A stretch of DNA of 64,000 bases from Nocardioides sp. zg-DK7169 (GTDB lineage Bacteria > Actinomycetota > Actinomycetes > Propionibacteriales > Nocardioidaceae). This document shows positions 7,191-16,100 of the stretch, in pieces (the first letter of the stretch is position 1; every line of letters begins with the position of its first letter). The DNA is taken from NCBI RefSeq assembly GCF_013155365.1, contig NZ_JABJRA010000005.1:326854-390853 (forward strand), read 5' to 3'. A program made the translations under genes and the position numbers. The notes under the pieces were generated by a model, which saw nothing but the letters and a program-made list of their open reading frames with translations, made no database searches and was not told where the DNA came from.

Positions 7191-8735
7191 GTGCCAGATT
7201 CCGCACTCGTCCCCGTCATCGGGCTGATCGCCCTCGTCGTGCTGCTCATCCTGCTCGTCACCAGCCGCTACAAGGTGGCGGGACCCAACGAGGCCTTCAT
7301 CGTCACCGGCCGCAAGGGCAAGGCGGTGATCAACCCGGAGACCGGCGCGCTGACCACGGACCTGTCGGGGCAGAAGGTCATCCTCGGTGGCGGCACGTTC
7401 GTCATCCCGTTCGTGCAGAAGCTCGGCACCCTCGACCTGTCCAGCCGCCGGATCTCGGTGCAGATCCGCGGCGCCGTGTCCGGCCAGGGCATCAAGCTCA
7501 ACGTCGAGGGCGTCGCGATCGTCAAGGTCGGCGGCAACGCCGACCAGATCCGGCTCGCCGCGCAGCGCTTCCTCTCCCAGCAGGGCGACATCGAGCCGTT
7601 CACCCAGGAGGTGCTGGCCGGCGCGCTGCGCTCGATCGTCGGCGGCCTCACCGTCGAGCAGATCATCCGCGACCGCGGCGCCTTCGCCCAGCGGGTCGCC
7701 GACGAGTCGGAGAACTCCCTCACCGGCCAGGGCCTGATCCTCGACACCTTCCAGATCCAGGACGTCACCGACGACGGCAGCTACCTCGCCGACCTCGGGC
7801 GCCCCGAGGCGGCCCGGATCGGCCAGACGGCCGCGATCGCCGAGGCCAACGCCCGCCAGGCCGCCGAGCAGGCGCGCATCAAGGCCGAGGAGGAGATCGC
7901 GATCGCGCAGCGCACCCTCGCGCTGAAGCAGGCCGAGATCAAGGCCGAGACCGACGCCGCCTCCGCCACCGCTGCCGCCGCCGGCCCGCTCGCCCAGGCC
8001 GAGCGCGACCAGGCGATCTTCGCCGAGCAGGAGAAGGTGGCCGTCCAGCAGGCCGCGCTGACCGAGCGCCAGCTCGAGACCGAGGTCCGCAAGCCCGCCG
8101 ACGCCGCGCGCTACCGCGTCGAGCAGGAGGCCGAGGCCCAGCGCAACGCCGAGATCGCGGCCGCCGAGGCCCGCAAGGCCGCCTCGATCGCCGCCGCCCA
8201 GGCCAAGGCCGAGGAGGCCCGCCTGACCGGTGAGTCCGAGCGCTCGCGCCGTGCCGCGCTGGCCGACGCCGAGGCGATCGAGGGCGCGAAGCGCGGTGAG
8301 GCCGAGAAGGCCCGTCGTACGGCGGAGGCCGACGCGGTCCGCGCCGAGGGCGAGGCCAAGGCCGCCGCCACCCTGGCGATCGGCCAGGCCGAGGCCGAGG
8401 CCATGGACCGGCGCGCCGAGGCGTTCGCGCACTACAACGACGCGGCCGTGCTCCAGATGCTCATCGAGGTGCTGCCGCAGGTGGCCCGCGAGGTGGCCGC
8501 CCCGATCGGCGCCATCGACCAGCTCACCGTCGTCTCCACCGACGGTGCGGCCGCACTCCCGCGCCAGGTCACCGACAACGTCGTGCAGACGATGTCGATG
8601 CTCAAGACCTCGACCGGGCTCGACTTCGAGGCGCTGATCAAGCGCGCCGTCGAGGGCGCCGTGCCGTCCGCGAAGACCGACGCCCACCCGGGCGTCAACG
8701 ACCACGACGGCCAGGAGCTCGCCCAGCGCTCCTGA
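7191..8735 (+). CDS. Flotillin-like SPFH/band-7 protein
   Basis: 514 residues. One N-terminal membrane helix (about residues 6-25, LIALVVLLILLVTS) is followed by an SPFH/PHB domain to about residue 200 (KVAGPNEAFIVTGRKGK, VEQIIRDRGAFAQRVADE). Residues 210-420 form a long Ala/Glu-rich coiled coil with repeated EAxAxAEA patterns, the flotillin domain that drives oligomerisation. GTG at 7191 has an AAAGGA ribosome site and gives the correct membrane anchor. Flotillins scaffold membrane microdomains. It is probably cotranscribed with the NfeD-like gene upstream and ends at a strong hairpin. Confidence 0.92.
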   Translation: MPDSALVPVIGLIALVVLLILLVTSRYKVAGPNEAFIVTGRKGKAVINPETGALTTDLSGQKVILGGGTFVIPFVQKLGTLDLSSRRISVQIRGAVSGQGIKLNVEGVAIVKVGGNADQIRLAAQRFLSQQGDIEPFTQEVLAGALRSIVGGLTVEQIIRDRGAFAQRVADESENSLTGQGLILDTFQIQDVTDDGSYLADLGRPEAARIGQTAAIAEANARQAAEQARIKAEEEIAIAQRTLALKQAEIKAETDAASATAAAAGPLAQAERDQAIFAEQEKVAVQQAALTERQLETEVRKPADAARYRVEQEAEAQRNAEIAAAEARKAASIAAAQAKAEEARLTGESERSRRAALADAEAIEGAKRGEAEKARRTAEADAVRAEGEAKAAATLAIGQAEAEAMDRRAEAFAHYNDAAVLQMLIEVLPQVAREVAAPIGAIDQLTVVSTDGAAALPRQVTDNVVQTMSMLKTSTGLDFEALIKRAVEGAVPSAKTDAHPGVNDHDGQELAQRS

Positions 8736-8758
8736 GCGCCACGGGTCGGACCGCACGC

Positions 8759-8798
8759 AGCCGAGGGGTGGACCGCCGTGGCGGTCCACCCCTCGGCT
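8759..8798. terminator. Strong bidirectional hairpin terminator
   Basis: A perfect 19-base-pair stem, AGCCGAGGGGTGGACCGCC at 8759-8777 with its complement at 8780-8798, separates the convergent flotillin and aldehyde dehydrogenase genes. There is no clear U-tract, which is usual in high-GC actinobacteria. Confidence 0.85.
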
Positions 8799-8830
8799 GT
8801 CTGTGGGTGCTCTGGGCCTCGCGGCGGCCC

Positions 8831-10288
8831 TCAGTCGGCGGGCAGCGCGACGTAGGTGGTCTCGAGGTACTCCTCGATCCCCTCGAAGCCGCCCTCGCGC
8901 CCGAACCCGCTCGCCTTCACCCCACCGAACGGCGCCGCGGGGTTCGACAGCAGGCCGGTGTTGATCCCGACCATCCCGAAGTCGAGCGCCTCGGCCACCC
9001 GGATCGTGCGCGCCAGGTCGCGGGTGTAGACGTAGGAGGCCAGGCCGTACTCGGTGTCGTTCGCGCGACGTACCGCCTCCTCCTCGGTCTCGAAGGTGGT
9101 GACCGGCGCGACCGGGCCGAAGACCTCCTCGCGGGACAGCGCCGCGTCGTGGGGTACGCCGATGAGCACGGTCGGCGGGTAGAAGTAGCCGTCGCCCTCC
9201 GGCACGCTCCCGCGCCCGGCGACCTCGGCGCCGTCGGCGACCGCGGCGTCCACGAGGCGGGTCACCGAGGCGACGGCGTCCTCGTCGATGAGCGGGCCGA
9301 CCTCGACGCCGTCCTCCTGGCCGCGGCCCACGCGCATCGCGGCCATCCGCTCGCCGAGGCGGCGTCCGAACTCCGCGGCGACCGAGGAGTGCACCAGGAA
9401 CCGGTTGGCGGCGGTGCAGGCCTCGCCCATGTTGCGCATCTTCGCCACCATCGCGCCGTCGACGGCCGCGTCGAGGTCGGCGTCCTCGAAGACCAGGAAC
9501 GGCGCGTTGCCGCCGAGCTCCATGCTGAGGCGCTGGAGGTGGTCGGCGGACTGGCGCACCAGCGTGCGACCGACGGCGGTGGAACCGGTGAAGCTCACCT
9601 TGCGCAGCCGCGGGTCGGCCTGGAGGGTCTCGCTGACCTCCCGGGAGCGGGTGGTGGTGACGATGTTGAGCACGCCCGCGGGCAGGCCGGCCTCCTGGAG
9701 CACCGCGGCGAGGGCGAGCATCGTCAGCGGGGTCTGCTGGGCGGGCTTGAGGACCATCGTGCAGCCCGCCGCCACGGCCGGGGCGATCTTGCGGGTGCCC
9801 ATGGCGAGGGGGAAGTTCCACGGGGTGATGAACAGGCAGGGCCCCACCGGCTTCTTCATGGTCACCAGCCGGCTGCCGCCCGCGGGGGCGGTCATCCAGC
9901 GGCCGTGGACGCGGACCGCCTCCTCGGAGAACCAGCGCAGGAACTCGTTGCCGTAGCCGACCTCGCCGCGCGCCTCCGCGACCGGCTTGCCCATCTCGAG
10001 GCTCATCAGGTGGGCGAAGTCCTCGGCGCGCTCGGCGATCATCTCGAAGGCCCGGCGCAGGATCTCCCCGCGCTCGCGCGGTGGCGTGCGGGCCCAGTCG
10101 TGCTGCGCCTCCACCGCCGCGTCGAGCGCCGCCACCGCGTCCGACACCGAGGCGTCGGCGACGTCGGTGAGCACGGAGGCGTCGGCGGGGTCCCAGACCT
10201 CGAAGCGGCGCCCGTCTCGTGCCGGGCGCCACGCGCCCGCGACGAGAAGGTTGCGGTGGTCGGGTCCGAGGAGGTCGAGTCCGCTCAT
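8831..10288 (-). CDS. NAD(P)-dependent aldehyde dehydrogenase, succinate-semialdehyde dehydrogenase-like
   Basis: 485 residues, full length for the ALDH superfamily. Visible catalytic features are the oxyanion asparagine in TPWNFP (Asn158), the cofactor loop FTGSTAVGR (233-241), the general base Glu257 in MELGG, and the nucleophile Cys291 in MGEAC. NTGLLSNPAAPFGGVKASGF near the C-terminus is typical of GabD-type succinate-semialdehyde dehydrogenases, so oxidation of succinic semialdehyde is the best guess; other aldehydes cannot be excluded. The gene stands alone, divergent from a possible short RNA and convergent with the flotillin gene. Confidence 0.9.
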   Translation of the reverse strand: MSGLDLLGPDHRNLLVAGAWRPARDGRRFEVWDPADASVLTDVADASVSDAVAALDAAVEAQHDWARTPPRERGEILRRAFEMIAERAEDFAHLMSLEMGKPVAEARGEVGYGNEFLRWFSEEAVRVHGRWMTAPAGGSRLVTMKKPVGPCLFITPWNFPLAMGTRKIAPAVAAGCTMVLKPAQQTPLTMLALAAVLQEAGLPAGVLNIVTTTRSREVSETLQADPRLRKVSFTGSTAVGRTLVRQSADHLQRLSMELGGNAPFLVFEDADLDAAVDGAMVAKMRNMGEACTAANRFLVHSSVAAEFGRRLGERMAAMRVGRGQEDGVEVGPLIDEDAVASVTRLVDAAVADGAEVAGRGSVPEGDGYFYPPTVLIGVPHDAALSREEVFGPVAPVTTFETEEEAVRRANDTEYGLASYVYTRDLARTIRVAEALDFGMVGINTGLLSNPAAPFGGVKASGFGREGGFEGIEEYLETTYVALPAD

Positions 10289-10364
10289 GCAGCGATCCTG
10301 CCACCACGGACCCACTGGGCCGGGTCTGCGCAGGTGACGTGATCCACGCCGCAAATCCTGCGGT

Positions 10365-10376
10365 ATCTCCGGAGAT
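10365..10376. promoter_or_regulatory. 12-base palindrome upstream of the aldehyde dehydrogenase
   Basis: ATCTCCGGAGAT is perfectly symmetric and lies 77 bases upstream of the dehydrogenase start. It is a candidate operator; the protein that binds it is unknown. Confidence 0.3.
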
Positions 10377-10400
10377 TCCCCTGACACCGCCCGGACGGGC

Positions 10401-10490
10401 GTGACAACATCTGGATGTCGATTTCGGAGGGAGCACTTTGAATTCGACATGAACCCCTCGCCGACCCCATGCGGCGAGGGGTTCGCCCTT
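10401..10490 (+). ncRNA. Possible short RNA or leader with a four-codon frame and its own terminator
   Basis: The intergenic space 10289-10522 holds a strong ribosome-binding site (GGAGGGAG at 10426-10433) followed by TTG AAT TCG ACA TGA (10438-10452), a four-codon frame. The stop runs directly into a strong hairpin, and a CCCTTTCT stretch follows. A small imperfect hairpin (ACATC/GATGT) lies at about 10405-10418. The arrangement looks like a compact transcription unit: leader, tiny frame, terminator. It is divergent from the dehydrogenase and convergent with the penicillin-binding protein gene. No known RNA family is recognised, and this may simply be a terminator with fortuitous neighbours. 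Confidence 0.28.
10451..10484. terminator. Hairpin terminator downstream of the penicillin-binding protein gene
   Basis: A 13-base-pair stem, GAACCCCTCGCCG (10451-10463) against 10472-10484, has an eight-base loop. It can serve the minus-strand penicillin-binding protein gene ending at 10523, or a short plus-strand transcript. Confidence 0.75.
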
Positions 10491-10522
10491 TCTCCCGGGC
10501 GGTGCCCGACCGAGGGCTGGCG

Positions 10523-12439
10523 TCAGCGGGCGGCGCGGAGGACCTGCGCCAGGACCGGGCCGGCGGTGCCGGAGCCGGAGTCGCCGCGCTCGACGAATAC
10601 GGCGACGGCGAGGTCGCCCTGCGCAGCGACCATCCAGGCGTGGGTGTCGACCTTGCCGGACGCGCCGAACTCGGCGGTACCGGTCTTGGCGATCACCGGC
10701 GGGCCCGGCAGGTCGGCGAGCAGCCGGCCGCTGCCGTCGGTGACCACCGCGCGCAGCATCGCGCGCAGCTGACGGGCCTCTGCGCCGGTCAGGGGTGCGA
10801 CGTCCTCGGGCGCGCTCACCTCGGCCTCCTCGAGCAGCCGCGGGACCACCAGCGAGCCGGCCTGCACCGAGCCGATGACCGCGGCCATCACCATCGGGGA
10901 GGCGAGCACGGTGCCCTGGCCGATCATGTCGGCCGCGGCCTCGGTCTCGCTGGCGGGCGGCTCGACGCTGCCGAAGTAGGCGGGGAACCCGAGGTCGTGG
11001 TCGACCCCGAGTCCCAGCGACGCCGCCGCGGCCGCGAGGTCGTCGGCGCCGAGCCGGTCGCGGGCGCCGATGAGGGCGGTGTTGCACGAGTTCGCCACCG
11101 CGTCGCGCAGCGAGATCCGGCCGAGCGCGGCCGCCGGGTAGCCGGAGTAGTTCTCGAACCGCTTGCCGTCGACGCTCACCGACGGCGGGCAGGAGACCGC
11201 GCTGTCCGGGCGCAGGCCGGCGCGCAGCAGCGCGAGGCTGGTCGCGATCTTGAAGGTCGAGCCGGGCGCGTACTGGCCGTAGGTCGCGACGTTGTAGCCC
11301 TCGGTGCCCGGTCCGTTGGCGGCCGCGAGCAGGGCCCCGTCGCTGGGCCGCAGCGCCACCACGGCGCTGGGCGAGGACTCGTCGGCCAGCGCCGCCTCGG
11401 CCGCCGTCTGCAGGTCGAGGTCGAGGGTGAGCGCGAGGTCCTCGCCGTCGACGGCGTCGACCCGGTACAGCTCGCGCTCGTCGTCGCCGCCGGACGGGTC
11501 GTCGGAGATCGCGGCGACCACCACGCCGGGGGTGCCGCGCAGCTGCTCGTCGTAGCGGGCCTGCAGGCCGGAGAGCCCAGCGACGTCCCCGGCGCGGTAG
11601 GCCTCCGGGTCCTCCTTGACCATCTCGGCGCTCACCGGACCGACGGTCCCGAGGATCGCGGCGGCGAACCCGCGGCTCGGGGCCAGCGGCTGCTCGTCGG
11701 GGATCCCCAGCACGCCCTCGATCCGGGGGTAGGCGCGGGCGAGGGCCGGCTCGACGTCCTCGCGGCGCAGCGTGATCGCCTCGACGAAGGCCAGCTCGCC
11801 CGCGGCCCGCACGCGCTCGACGTACGCCGCGGCGTCGAGGTCGAGCAGCGCGGCGAGGCGGCGCGCGGCGGCGACCGCCTGCGGCCGGGTCACCCGGGAC
11901 CGGTCGACGCCCAGGCGCAGCACCGGCCGGTCGGTCACCAGCGCCAGGCCTCGGGCGCCGAGCAGGTCACCGCGGGCCGGGGCGACGGTGGTGGCGTCGA
12001 GCAGCTCGTCCTCGGCCAGGGACCCCTCGACCACCGTCGGGGCCCAGACCGCCCGCCATCCCTCGCCGGCCCGCTCCAGCGTCACCTCGGTGGTGTAGTC
12101 CCACGGCTGCTCCGCGAGCGGCCAGCTCCACTCCAGGGTGGCCGTCGCCTCGGTGCCGTCGTCGTCTGGCGCCTGCACGTCCGCGACCCGCACCTTCGGC
12201 TCGACGTCCCCGAGGCGCGCCACCGTCTCGGGGTACGCCGCCGGCGCCTGCGCCCCGAGCGGACCGCCGAGCTCCACGCCCTCGAGGTCCCCGGCCTGGA
12301 GCGCGGCCGCCAGCGCCTCGGCCTCGGGGCGCGGGTCGGGCCCCTCGTCGTCCTCGGTGCAGGCGGTCAGCGACCCGGCGAGGGTCAGGACGAGGGCGAG
12401 CGCCCCGGCGCGCGCCGGGAGCCGGGTGGGACGAGACAT
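10523..12439 (-). CDS. Penicillin-binding protein, MecA-like transpeptidase lipoprotein
   Basis: 638 residues. A signal peptide ends in the lipobox LTAC (Cys27). An NTF2-like MecA N-terminal domain (about 35-150), a dimerisation region (about 150-320) and a transpeptidase domain follow. Active-site motifs are GSTFK (Ser394), SCN (451-453) and KTGTAE (585-590), all intact, so it should cross-link peptidoglycan outside the membrane. ATG at 12439 gives a clean signal peptide; ATG at 12451 would add four residues. The upstream SGNH hydrolase ends 15 bases away on the same strand, so the two are probably cotranscribed. This class B protein could also give low beta-lactam affinity, but that is inference. 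Confidence 0.92.
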   Translation of the reverse strand: MSRPTRLPARAGALALVLTLAGSLTACTEDDEGPDPRPEAEALAAALQAGDLEGVELGGPLGAQAPAAYPETVARLGDVEPKVRVADVQAPDDDGTEATATLEWSWPLAEQPWDYTTEVTLERAGEGWRAVWAPTVVEGSLAEDELLDATTVAPARGDLLGARGLALVTDRPVLRLGVDRSRVTRPQAVAAARRLAALLDLDAAAYVERVRAAGELAFVEAITLRREDVEPALARAYPRIEGVLGIPDEQPLAPSRGFAAAILGTVGPVSAEMVKEDPEAYRAGDVAGLSGLQARYDEQLRGTPGVVVAAISDDPSGGDDERELYRVDAVDGEDLALTLDLDLQTAAEAALADESSPSAVVALRPSDGALLAAANGPGTEGYNVATYGQYAPGSTFKIATSLALLRAGLRPDSAVSCPPSVSVDGKRFENYSGYPAAALGRISLRDAVANSCNTALIGARDRLGADDLAAAAASLGLGVDHDLGFPAYFGSVEPPASETEAAADMIGQGTVLASPMVMAAVIGSVQAGSLVVPRLLEEAEVSAPEDVAPLTGAEARQLRAMLRAVVTDGSGRLLADLPGPPVIAKTGTAEFGASGKVDTHAWMVAAQGDLAVAVFVERGDSGSGTAGPVLAQVLRAAR

Positions 12440-12454
12440 GGGTGCGATCATGCA

Positions 12455-13291
12455 TCACCCGCCGTCGCGCAGGCGGGCCGACACCAGCGGCGCGTAGCCG
12501 GCGCGGTGGCCCGCGCGGTTGGGGTGGTAGCTCTCGCGCAGCGGGCGCGAGAGGCCGTTGACCCACTCGCGGTCGTCGCAGACCGCGTGCCCGGTGAACG
12601 CGGCGGTGGGGTCGGCGAAGCCGAAGCCGGCGGTGCGCGCCGCCGCGCGCAGCGCCGCGTTGAGCGCGCGCTGGGTCGCGGCCAGGCGGCGCTGGTCGTC
12701 CGGGGAGAACCAGGTGGCGACGTTGCAGTCCTCCCCCATGAACAGCCGCGGGTAGCCGACCACCACGACGACCGCGCCGGGTGCCCGGGCGGCGATGCGT
12801 CGCATCAGCAGGTCCAGCCGGTCGGGCAGCACGTCGCGGACGACCTTGTCAGCCCCGTCCACCGCCTCGGCGCAGTCGCCCGCCCACCGGGGCAGGGCGC
12901 ACTGGGTGAGCACCGCCTTGAACCGGGCGTCGTTGCCGCCCGCACCCACGGTCACGTAGTCGGCCCCGACGAGCGCGGCCAGCTGGCGGCGACGCACCTG
13001 CACCGAGGTCGCCCCCGAGCAGGCCTCGAACCGCAGCCGCCACCCCGCGGCACGCGCCAGGCGGGCCGGGTAGGCGTGGGCCGAGCGCAGGCACCCCGAG
13101 CCGTCGTCGAGGTAGGTGCGGGTGCCGACGCCGGAGGAGAAGGAGTCGCCCAGCGCGACGTACACGGGGGGCGCGTCGTCCCGGCCCGCACCGGGTCCCG
13201 ACGCGGCGGCCGCGCCGCCCGGTGGACCGGCGAGGACGGGCAGCGCCAAGACCATGACGAGGCTGAGCAGCAGGGCGAGGGATCGGTGCAC
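12455..13291 (-). CDS. Secreted SGNH/GDSL-family hydrolase (lipase/esterase)
   Basis: 278 residues. A signal peptide (VHRSLALLLSLVMVLALPVL) is followed by block I ALGDSFSSG with the nucleophilic serine, block III GGND, and block V YHPNRAGH with the catalytic histidine. This is the full SGNH set, with the cysteine pattern of Streptomyces SEST-like esterases. GTG at 13291 is chosen because GGAGG lies six bases upstream and the signal peptide starts there; upstream codons are arginine/proline-rich and noncoding in style. The product probably acts on acyl esters outside the cell. Confidence 0.88.
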   Translation of the reverse strand: MHRSLALLLSLVMVLALPVLAGPPGGAAAASGPGAGRDDAPPVYVALGDSFSSGVGTRTYLDDGSGCLRSAHAYPARLARAAGWRLRFEACSGATSVQVRRRQLAALVGADYVTVGAGGNDARFKAVLTQCALPRWAGDCAEAVDGADKVVRDVLPDRLDLLMRRIAARAPGAVVVVVGYPRLFMGEDCNVATWFSPDDQRRLAATQRALNAALRAAARTAGFGFADPTAAFTGHAVCDDREWVNGLSRPLRESYHPNRAGHRAGYAPLVSARLRDGG

Positions 13292-13451
13292 GGCGACCTC
13301 CGGGGCTCCGTGGCCGCGGGTGCGGCCGCAGCTCCAGCCGAGCACCGGGCGCCGCCACCCACCAGGGTCCTCGGGAGCTCGTGTCGAGGACCGCGCACGG
13401 GGACCGCCTGTGCACCGCCGGTGGCCTGCCCGCCCCGATGACCTGACCGAC

Positions 13452-13478
13452 CTGGCCGGTCTGGCCGGTCTGGCCGGT
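13452..13478. repeat. Three tandem copies of a 9-base unit
   Basis: CTGGCCGGT is repeated three times without change, with a partial copy after it, just upstream of the DoxX-like gene promoter. It is a simple repeat that could vary in copy number. Confidence 0.7.
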
Positions 13479-13520
13479 CTGGGTCTGGCCCGGTTTGGCG
13501 GGACCTGCCTAGGTTGTGCC

Positions 13521-13946
13521 ATGGCCTCCCTCACCGACGCGCCGCCGACCTCGCTGCCGCGCACCCTCGCCCGCCGCCTGCTCGGCGCCGTCCTCGTCTT
13601 CGCCGGCGTCAGTCACCTGACCTTCGCGCGGGAGGAGTTCAGCGCCCAGGTGCCCGACTGGTTCCCCGTCGACGACGACCCGGTGGTGCTGGTCTCGGGG
13701 ATCGCGGAGATCTCCCTCGGCGCGGCGCTCTTCGCCTGGACCCGCGGCCGGATCCCGACCGGCCTGCTCGCCGCGGCGTTCTTCATCGCGATCTTCCCCG
13801 GCAACATCGCGCAGTACCTCGAGGGAACCGACGCCTTCGGCCTGGACAGCGACCGGAAGCGGTTCGTGCGCCTGTTCTTCCAGCCGGTCCTGGTCGTCTG
13901 GGCGCTGTGGAGCACCGCAGCCTGGCGCGACCGCCCACGCCGCTGA
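13521..13946 (+). CDS. DoxX-like small membrane protein
   Basis: 141 residues with four predicted membrane segments (about 17-35, 55-72, 78-95 and 115-130). LLGAVLVFAGVSHLTFAREE and the FPGNIAQYLEGTDAFG loop match the DoxX/DUF4870-like membrane family seen in actinobacteria. Function is unknown; some relatives are quinone- or thiosulfate-linked. A TAGGTT -10 element at 13510-13515, only five bases before the ATG, indicates a leaderless transcript. The gene ends at a perfect hairpin. Confidence 0.75.
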   Translation: MASLTDAPPTSLPRTLARRLLGAVLVFAGVSHLTFAREEFSAQVPDWFPVDDDPVVLVSGIAEISLGAALFAWTRGRIPTGLLAAAFFIAIFPGNIAQYLEGTDAFGLDSDRKRFVRLFFQPVLVVWALWSTAAWRDRPRR

Positions 13947-13970
13947 CGCACCGACGTCCCCCCGAGACGC

Positions 13971-14007
13971 CAGCAGGGCCCGCCGGTCGAACCGGCGGGC
14001 CCTGCTG
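13971..14007. terminator. Bidirectional hairpin terminator
   Basis: A perfect 17-base-pair stem with a three-base loop (CAGCAGGGCCCGCCGGT and its complement) lies between the convergent DoxX-like and DEAD-box helicase genes. Confidence 0.9.
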
Positions 14008-14029
14008 TGCGGATCTGGAGCGGTGTCGC

Positions 14030-15775
14030 TCAGCCCTTGTGGCGCGGCTTGCGGTACCGCTCGCCGTCGGAGGAGTCCTCGCGACGGGGCGCGGAGCTGC
14101 GACGCGGGCCGTTGTCCTTGGTCAGCTCGATGAGCTTGCCGGAGATGCGGGTTCCGCGCAGCGCCTCGAAGACCTCGTCGGGAAGGTCCGCGGGCAGCTC
14201 GACCAGCGAGAACTCCGGGCGGATCGCGATGTTGCCGAAGTCCTGGCGACGCAGGCCGCCCTCGTTGGCGATCGCGCCGACGATCTGGCGCGGCTCGACC
14301 TTGTGGCGCTTGCCCACGCTGATGCGGTACGTCGCGAGCGGGACGTCGCTGCCCCGCGAGGTGCGCTGGCCGCGGGTGGCGGAGCGCTCGGGACGGTCGC
14401 GCTCCTCGCCGCGCGGCTCACGGATCGGGCGCTCGGCGGCCGGGTCGAGCAGCAGCGGCTCGTCACCCTGCGCGACGACGGCGAGCGCGGCGGCCACGTC
14501 GGCCTCCGGCACGTCGTGGTTGCGCACGTAGTGGGCCACGATGTCGCGGAACTTGTCGATCCGCTCGGTCTGGCCCAGCGCGGCCGTGATCTGGTCGTCG
14601 AAGCGGGACAGACGCGTGTTGTTCACGTCCTCCGCGCTCGGCAGGTGCATCTGGGTGAGCGGCTGGCGGGTGGCCTTCTCGATGTGCTTGAGCAGGTAGC
14701 GCTCGCGCGGGGTGATGAAGGAGATGGCGTCGCCGCTGCGACCCGCGCGGCCGGTGCGGCCGATGCGGTGCACGTAGGACTCGGTGTCGGTGGGGATGTC
14801 GTAGTTGACGACGTGGCTGATCCGGTCGACGTCGAGACCACGGGCGGCGACGTCGGTGGCGACCAGGATGTCGAGCTTGCCCGACTTGAGCTGGTTGACC
14901 GTGCGCTCACGCACCGCCTGGTTGACGTCACCGTTGATCGCGGCGGCGCTGAAGCCGCGGGCGCGCAGCTTCTCGGCGAGCGTCTCGGTCTCGTTCTTGG
15001 TGCGGACGAAGACGATCATGCCCTCGAAGTTCTCGACCTCGAGGATGCGCGTGAGGGCGTCGACCTTCTGCGGGTAGCTCACCGTCAGGTAGCGCTGGGT
15101 GATGTTGGAGGCGGTCCCCGTCTTGGCCTTGACGGTGATCTCCTGCGGGTCGTTCAGGTACTTCTTGGAGATCCGGCGGATCTGCGAGGGCATCGTCGCG
15201 GAGAACAGCGCGACGTTCTTGTCCGCAGGGGTGCCGGCGAGGATCGTCTCGACGTCCTCGGCGAAGCCCATGTTGAGCATCTCGTCGGCCTCGTCGAGGA
15301 CGAGGAAGCGCAGCTCGGAGAGGTCGAGGGTGCCCTTGTCGAGGTGGTCCATGATGCGACCCGGCGTGCCGACGACGATGTGTACGCCGCGGCGCAGCGC
15401 GGAGAGCTGGACGCCGTACCCCTGGCCGCCGTACACCGGCAGGACGTGGACGCCCTTGAGGTGCGCGGCGTAGCGCTCGAAGGCCTCGCAGACCTGGAGC
15501 GCGAGCTCACGGGTCGGGGCCAGCACGAGCGCCTGCGGGGTCTTCTGCTTGATGTCGAGGCGCGACAGGATGGGCAGCGCGAAGGCCGCCGTCTTGCCGG
15601 TGCCGGTCTGGGCCAGGCCGACGACGTCGCGGCCGGCCAGCAGCGGCGGGATGGTCTGGGCCTGGATCGCAGAGGGGGTTTCGTAGCCGACGTCACGCAG
15701 CGCCTTGAGAACGGCGTCGTCGAGGCCGAGCTCTGCGAAGGTCGGGGTCTCTGACACGGTTTCTTCGGTGCTCAC
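14030..15775 (-). CDS. deaD: DEAD-box ATP-dependent RNA helicase (DeaD/CsdA type)
   Basis: 581 residues. The Q-motif region FAELGLDDAVLKAL, motif I AQTGTGKTAAF, motif II DEADEM, motif III SAT and motif VI HRIGRTGRAG are all present within the first 380 residues. After a charged linker, residues 490-560 form a DbpA-type RNA-binding domain (YRISVGKRHKVEPRQIVGAI), which defines the CsdA/DeaD subgroup. It unwinds RNA in ribosome assembly and cold adaptation. GTG at 15775 is chosen because it precedes the acidic N-terminal tail by the usual distance; the upstream frame is low-complexity. It is probably expressed alone. Confidence 0.94.
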   Translation of the reverse strand: MSTEETVSETPTFAELGLDDAVLKALRDVGYETPSAIQAQTIPPLLAGRDVVGLAQTGTGKTAAFALPILSRLDIKQKTPQALVLAPTRELALQVCEAFERYAAHLKGVHVLPVYGGQGYGVQLSALRRGVHIVVGTPGRIMDHLDKGTLDLSELRFLVLDEADEMLNMGFAEDVETILAGTPADKNVALFSATMPSQIRRISKKYLNDPQEITVKAKTGTASNITQRYLTVSYPQKVDALTRILEVENFEGMIVFVRTKNETETLAEKLRARGFSAAAINGDVNQAVRERTVNQLKSGKLDILVATDVAARGLDVDRISHVVNYDIPTDTESYVHRIGRTGRAGRSGDAISFITPRERYLLKHIEKATRQPLTQMHLPSAEDVNNTRLSRFDDQITAALGQTERIDKFRDIVAHYVRNHDVPEADVAAALAVVAQGDEPLLLDPAAERPIREPRGEERDRPERSATRGQRTSRGSDVPLATYRISVGKRHKVEPRQIVGAIANEGGLRRQDFGNIAIRPEFSLVELPADLPDEVFEALRGTRISGKLIELTKDNGPRRSSAPRREDSSDGERYRKPRHKG

Positions 15776-16100
15776 GAGCCCCACGGTAGTGGTCCGCGCC
15801 ACCCAGGCCCGATTCGTGGCGGTGGAGTGATTCGTCACGCGGCCGCCAGCGACGCGCCCATGAGACGTCGCGCACACGAGCCTCTCGGTGGAGCAGTCCG
15901 TCCCGTGCGGTCCGCCGAGGCCCGGCACGACGAGGCCCGGCACGACGAGGCCGTGACCTTCGCCCCGGCGACGGTCGGTGACGTGAGCTGCTCGTCACCG
16001 GGGACCTGCTCGTCACCGGGACCTGCCCGCCTGGCGCTGAGCCGCGACCGGAGCCGGCGAAGCCGGTGCGCTCCGTGTTCCGCTCATCGCGGGCCGAGGC
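15776..16100. other. Intergenic region with two short tandem repeats
   Basis: No gene is supported here. CGAGGCCCGGCACGA is repeated at 15916-15930 and 15931-15945 with a partial third copy. A second repeat, CTGCTCGTCACCGG plus GGAC, occurs at 15988-16005 and again at 16006-16022. The helicase promoter and glmS terminator must lie in this stretch; a weak GCCGGC/GCCGGT hairpin at 16053-16067 may be the latter. Confidence 0.6.

Noticed and set aside
6597..11087. A 1496-residue open frame on the minus strand
   Set aside because: It crosses genes on both strands, has Arg/Pro/Gly-rich low-complexity content and matches no family. It is an out-of-frame shadow of high-GC coding.
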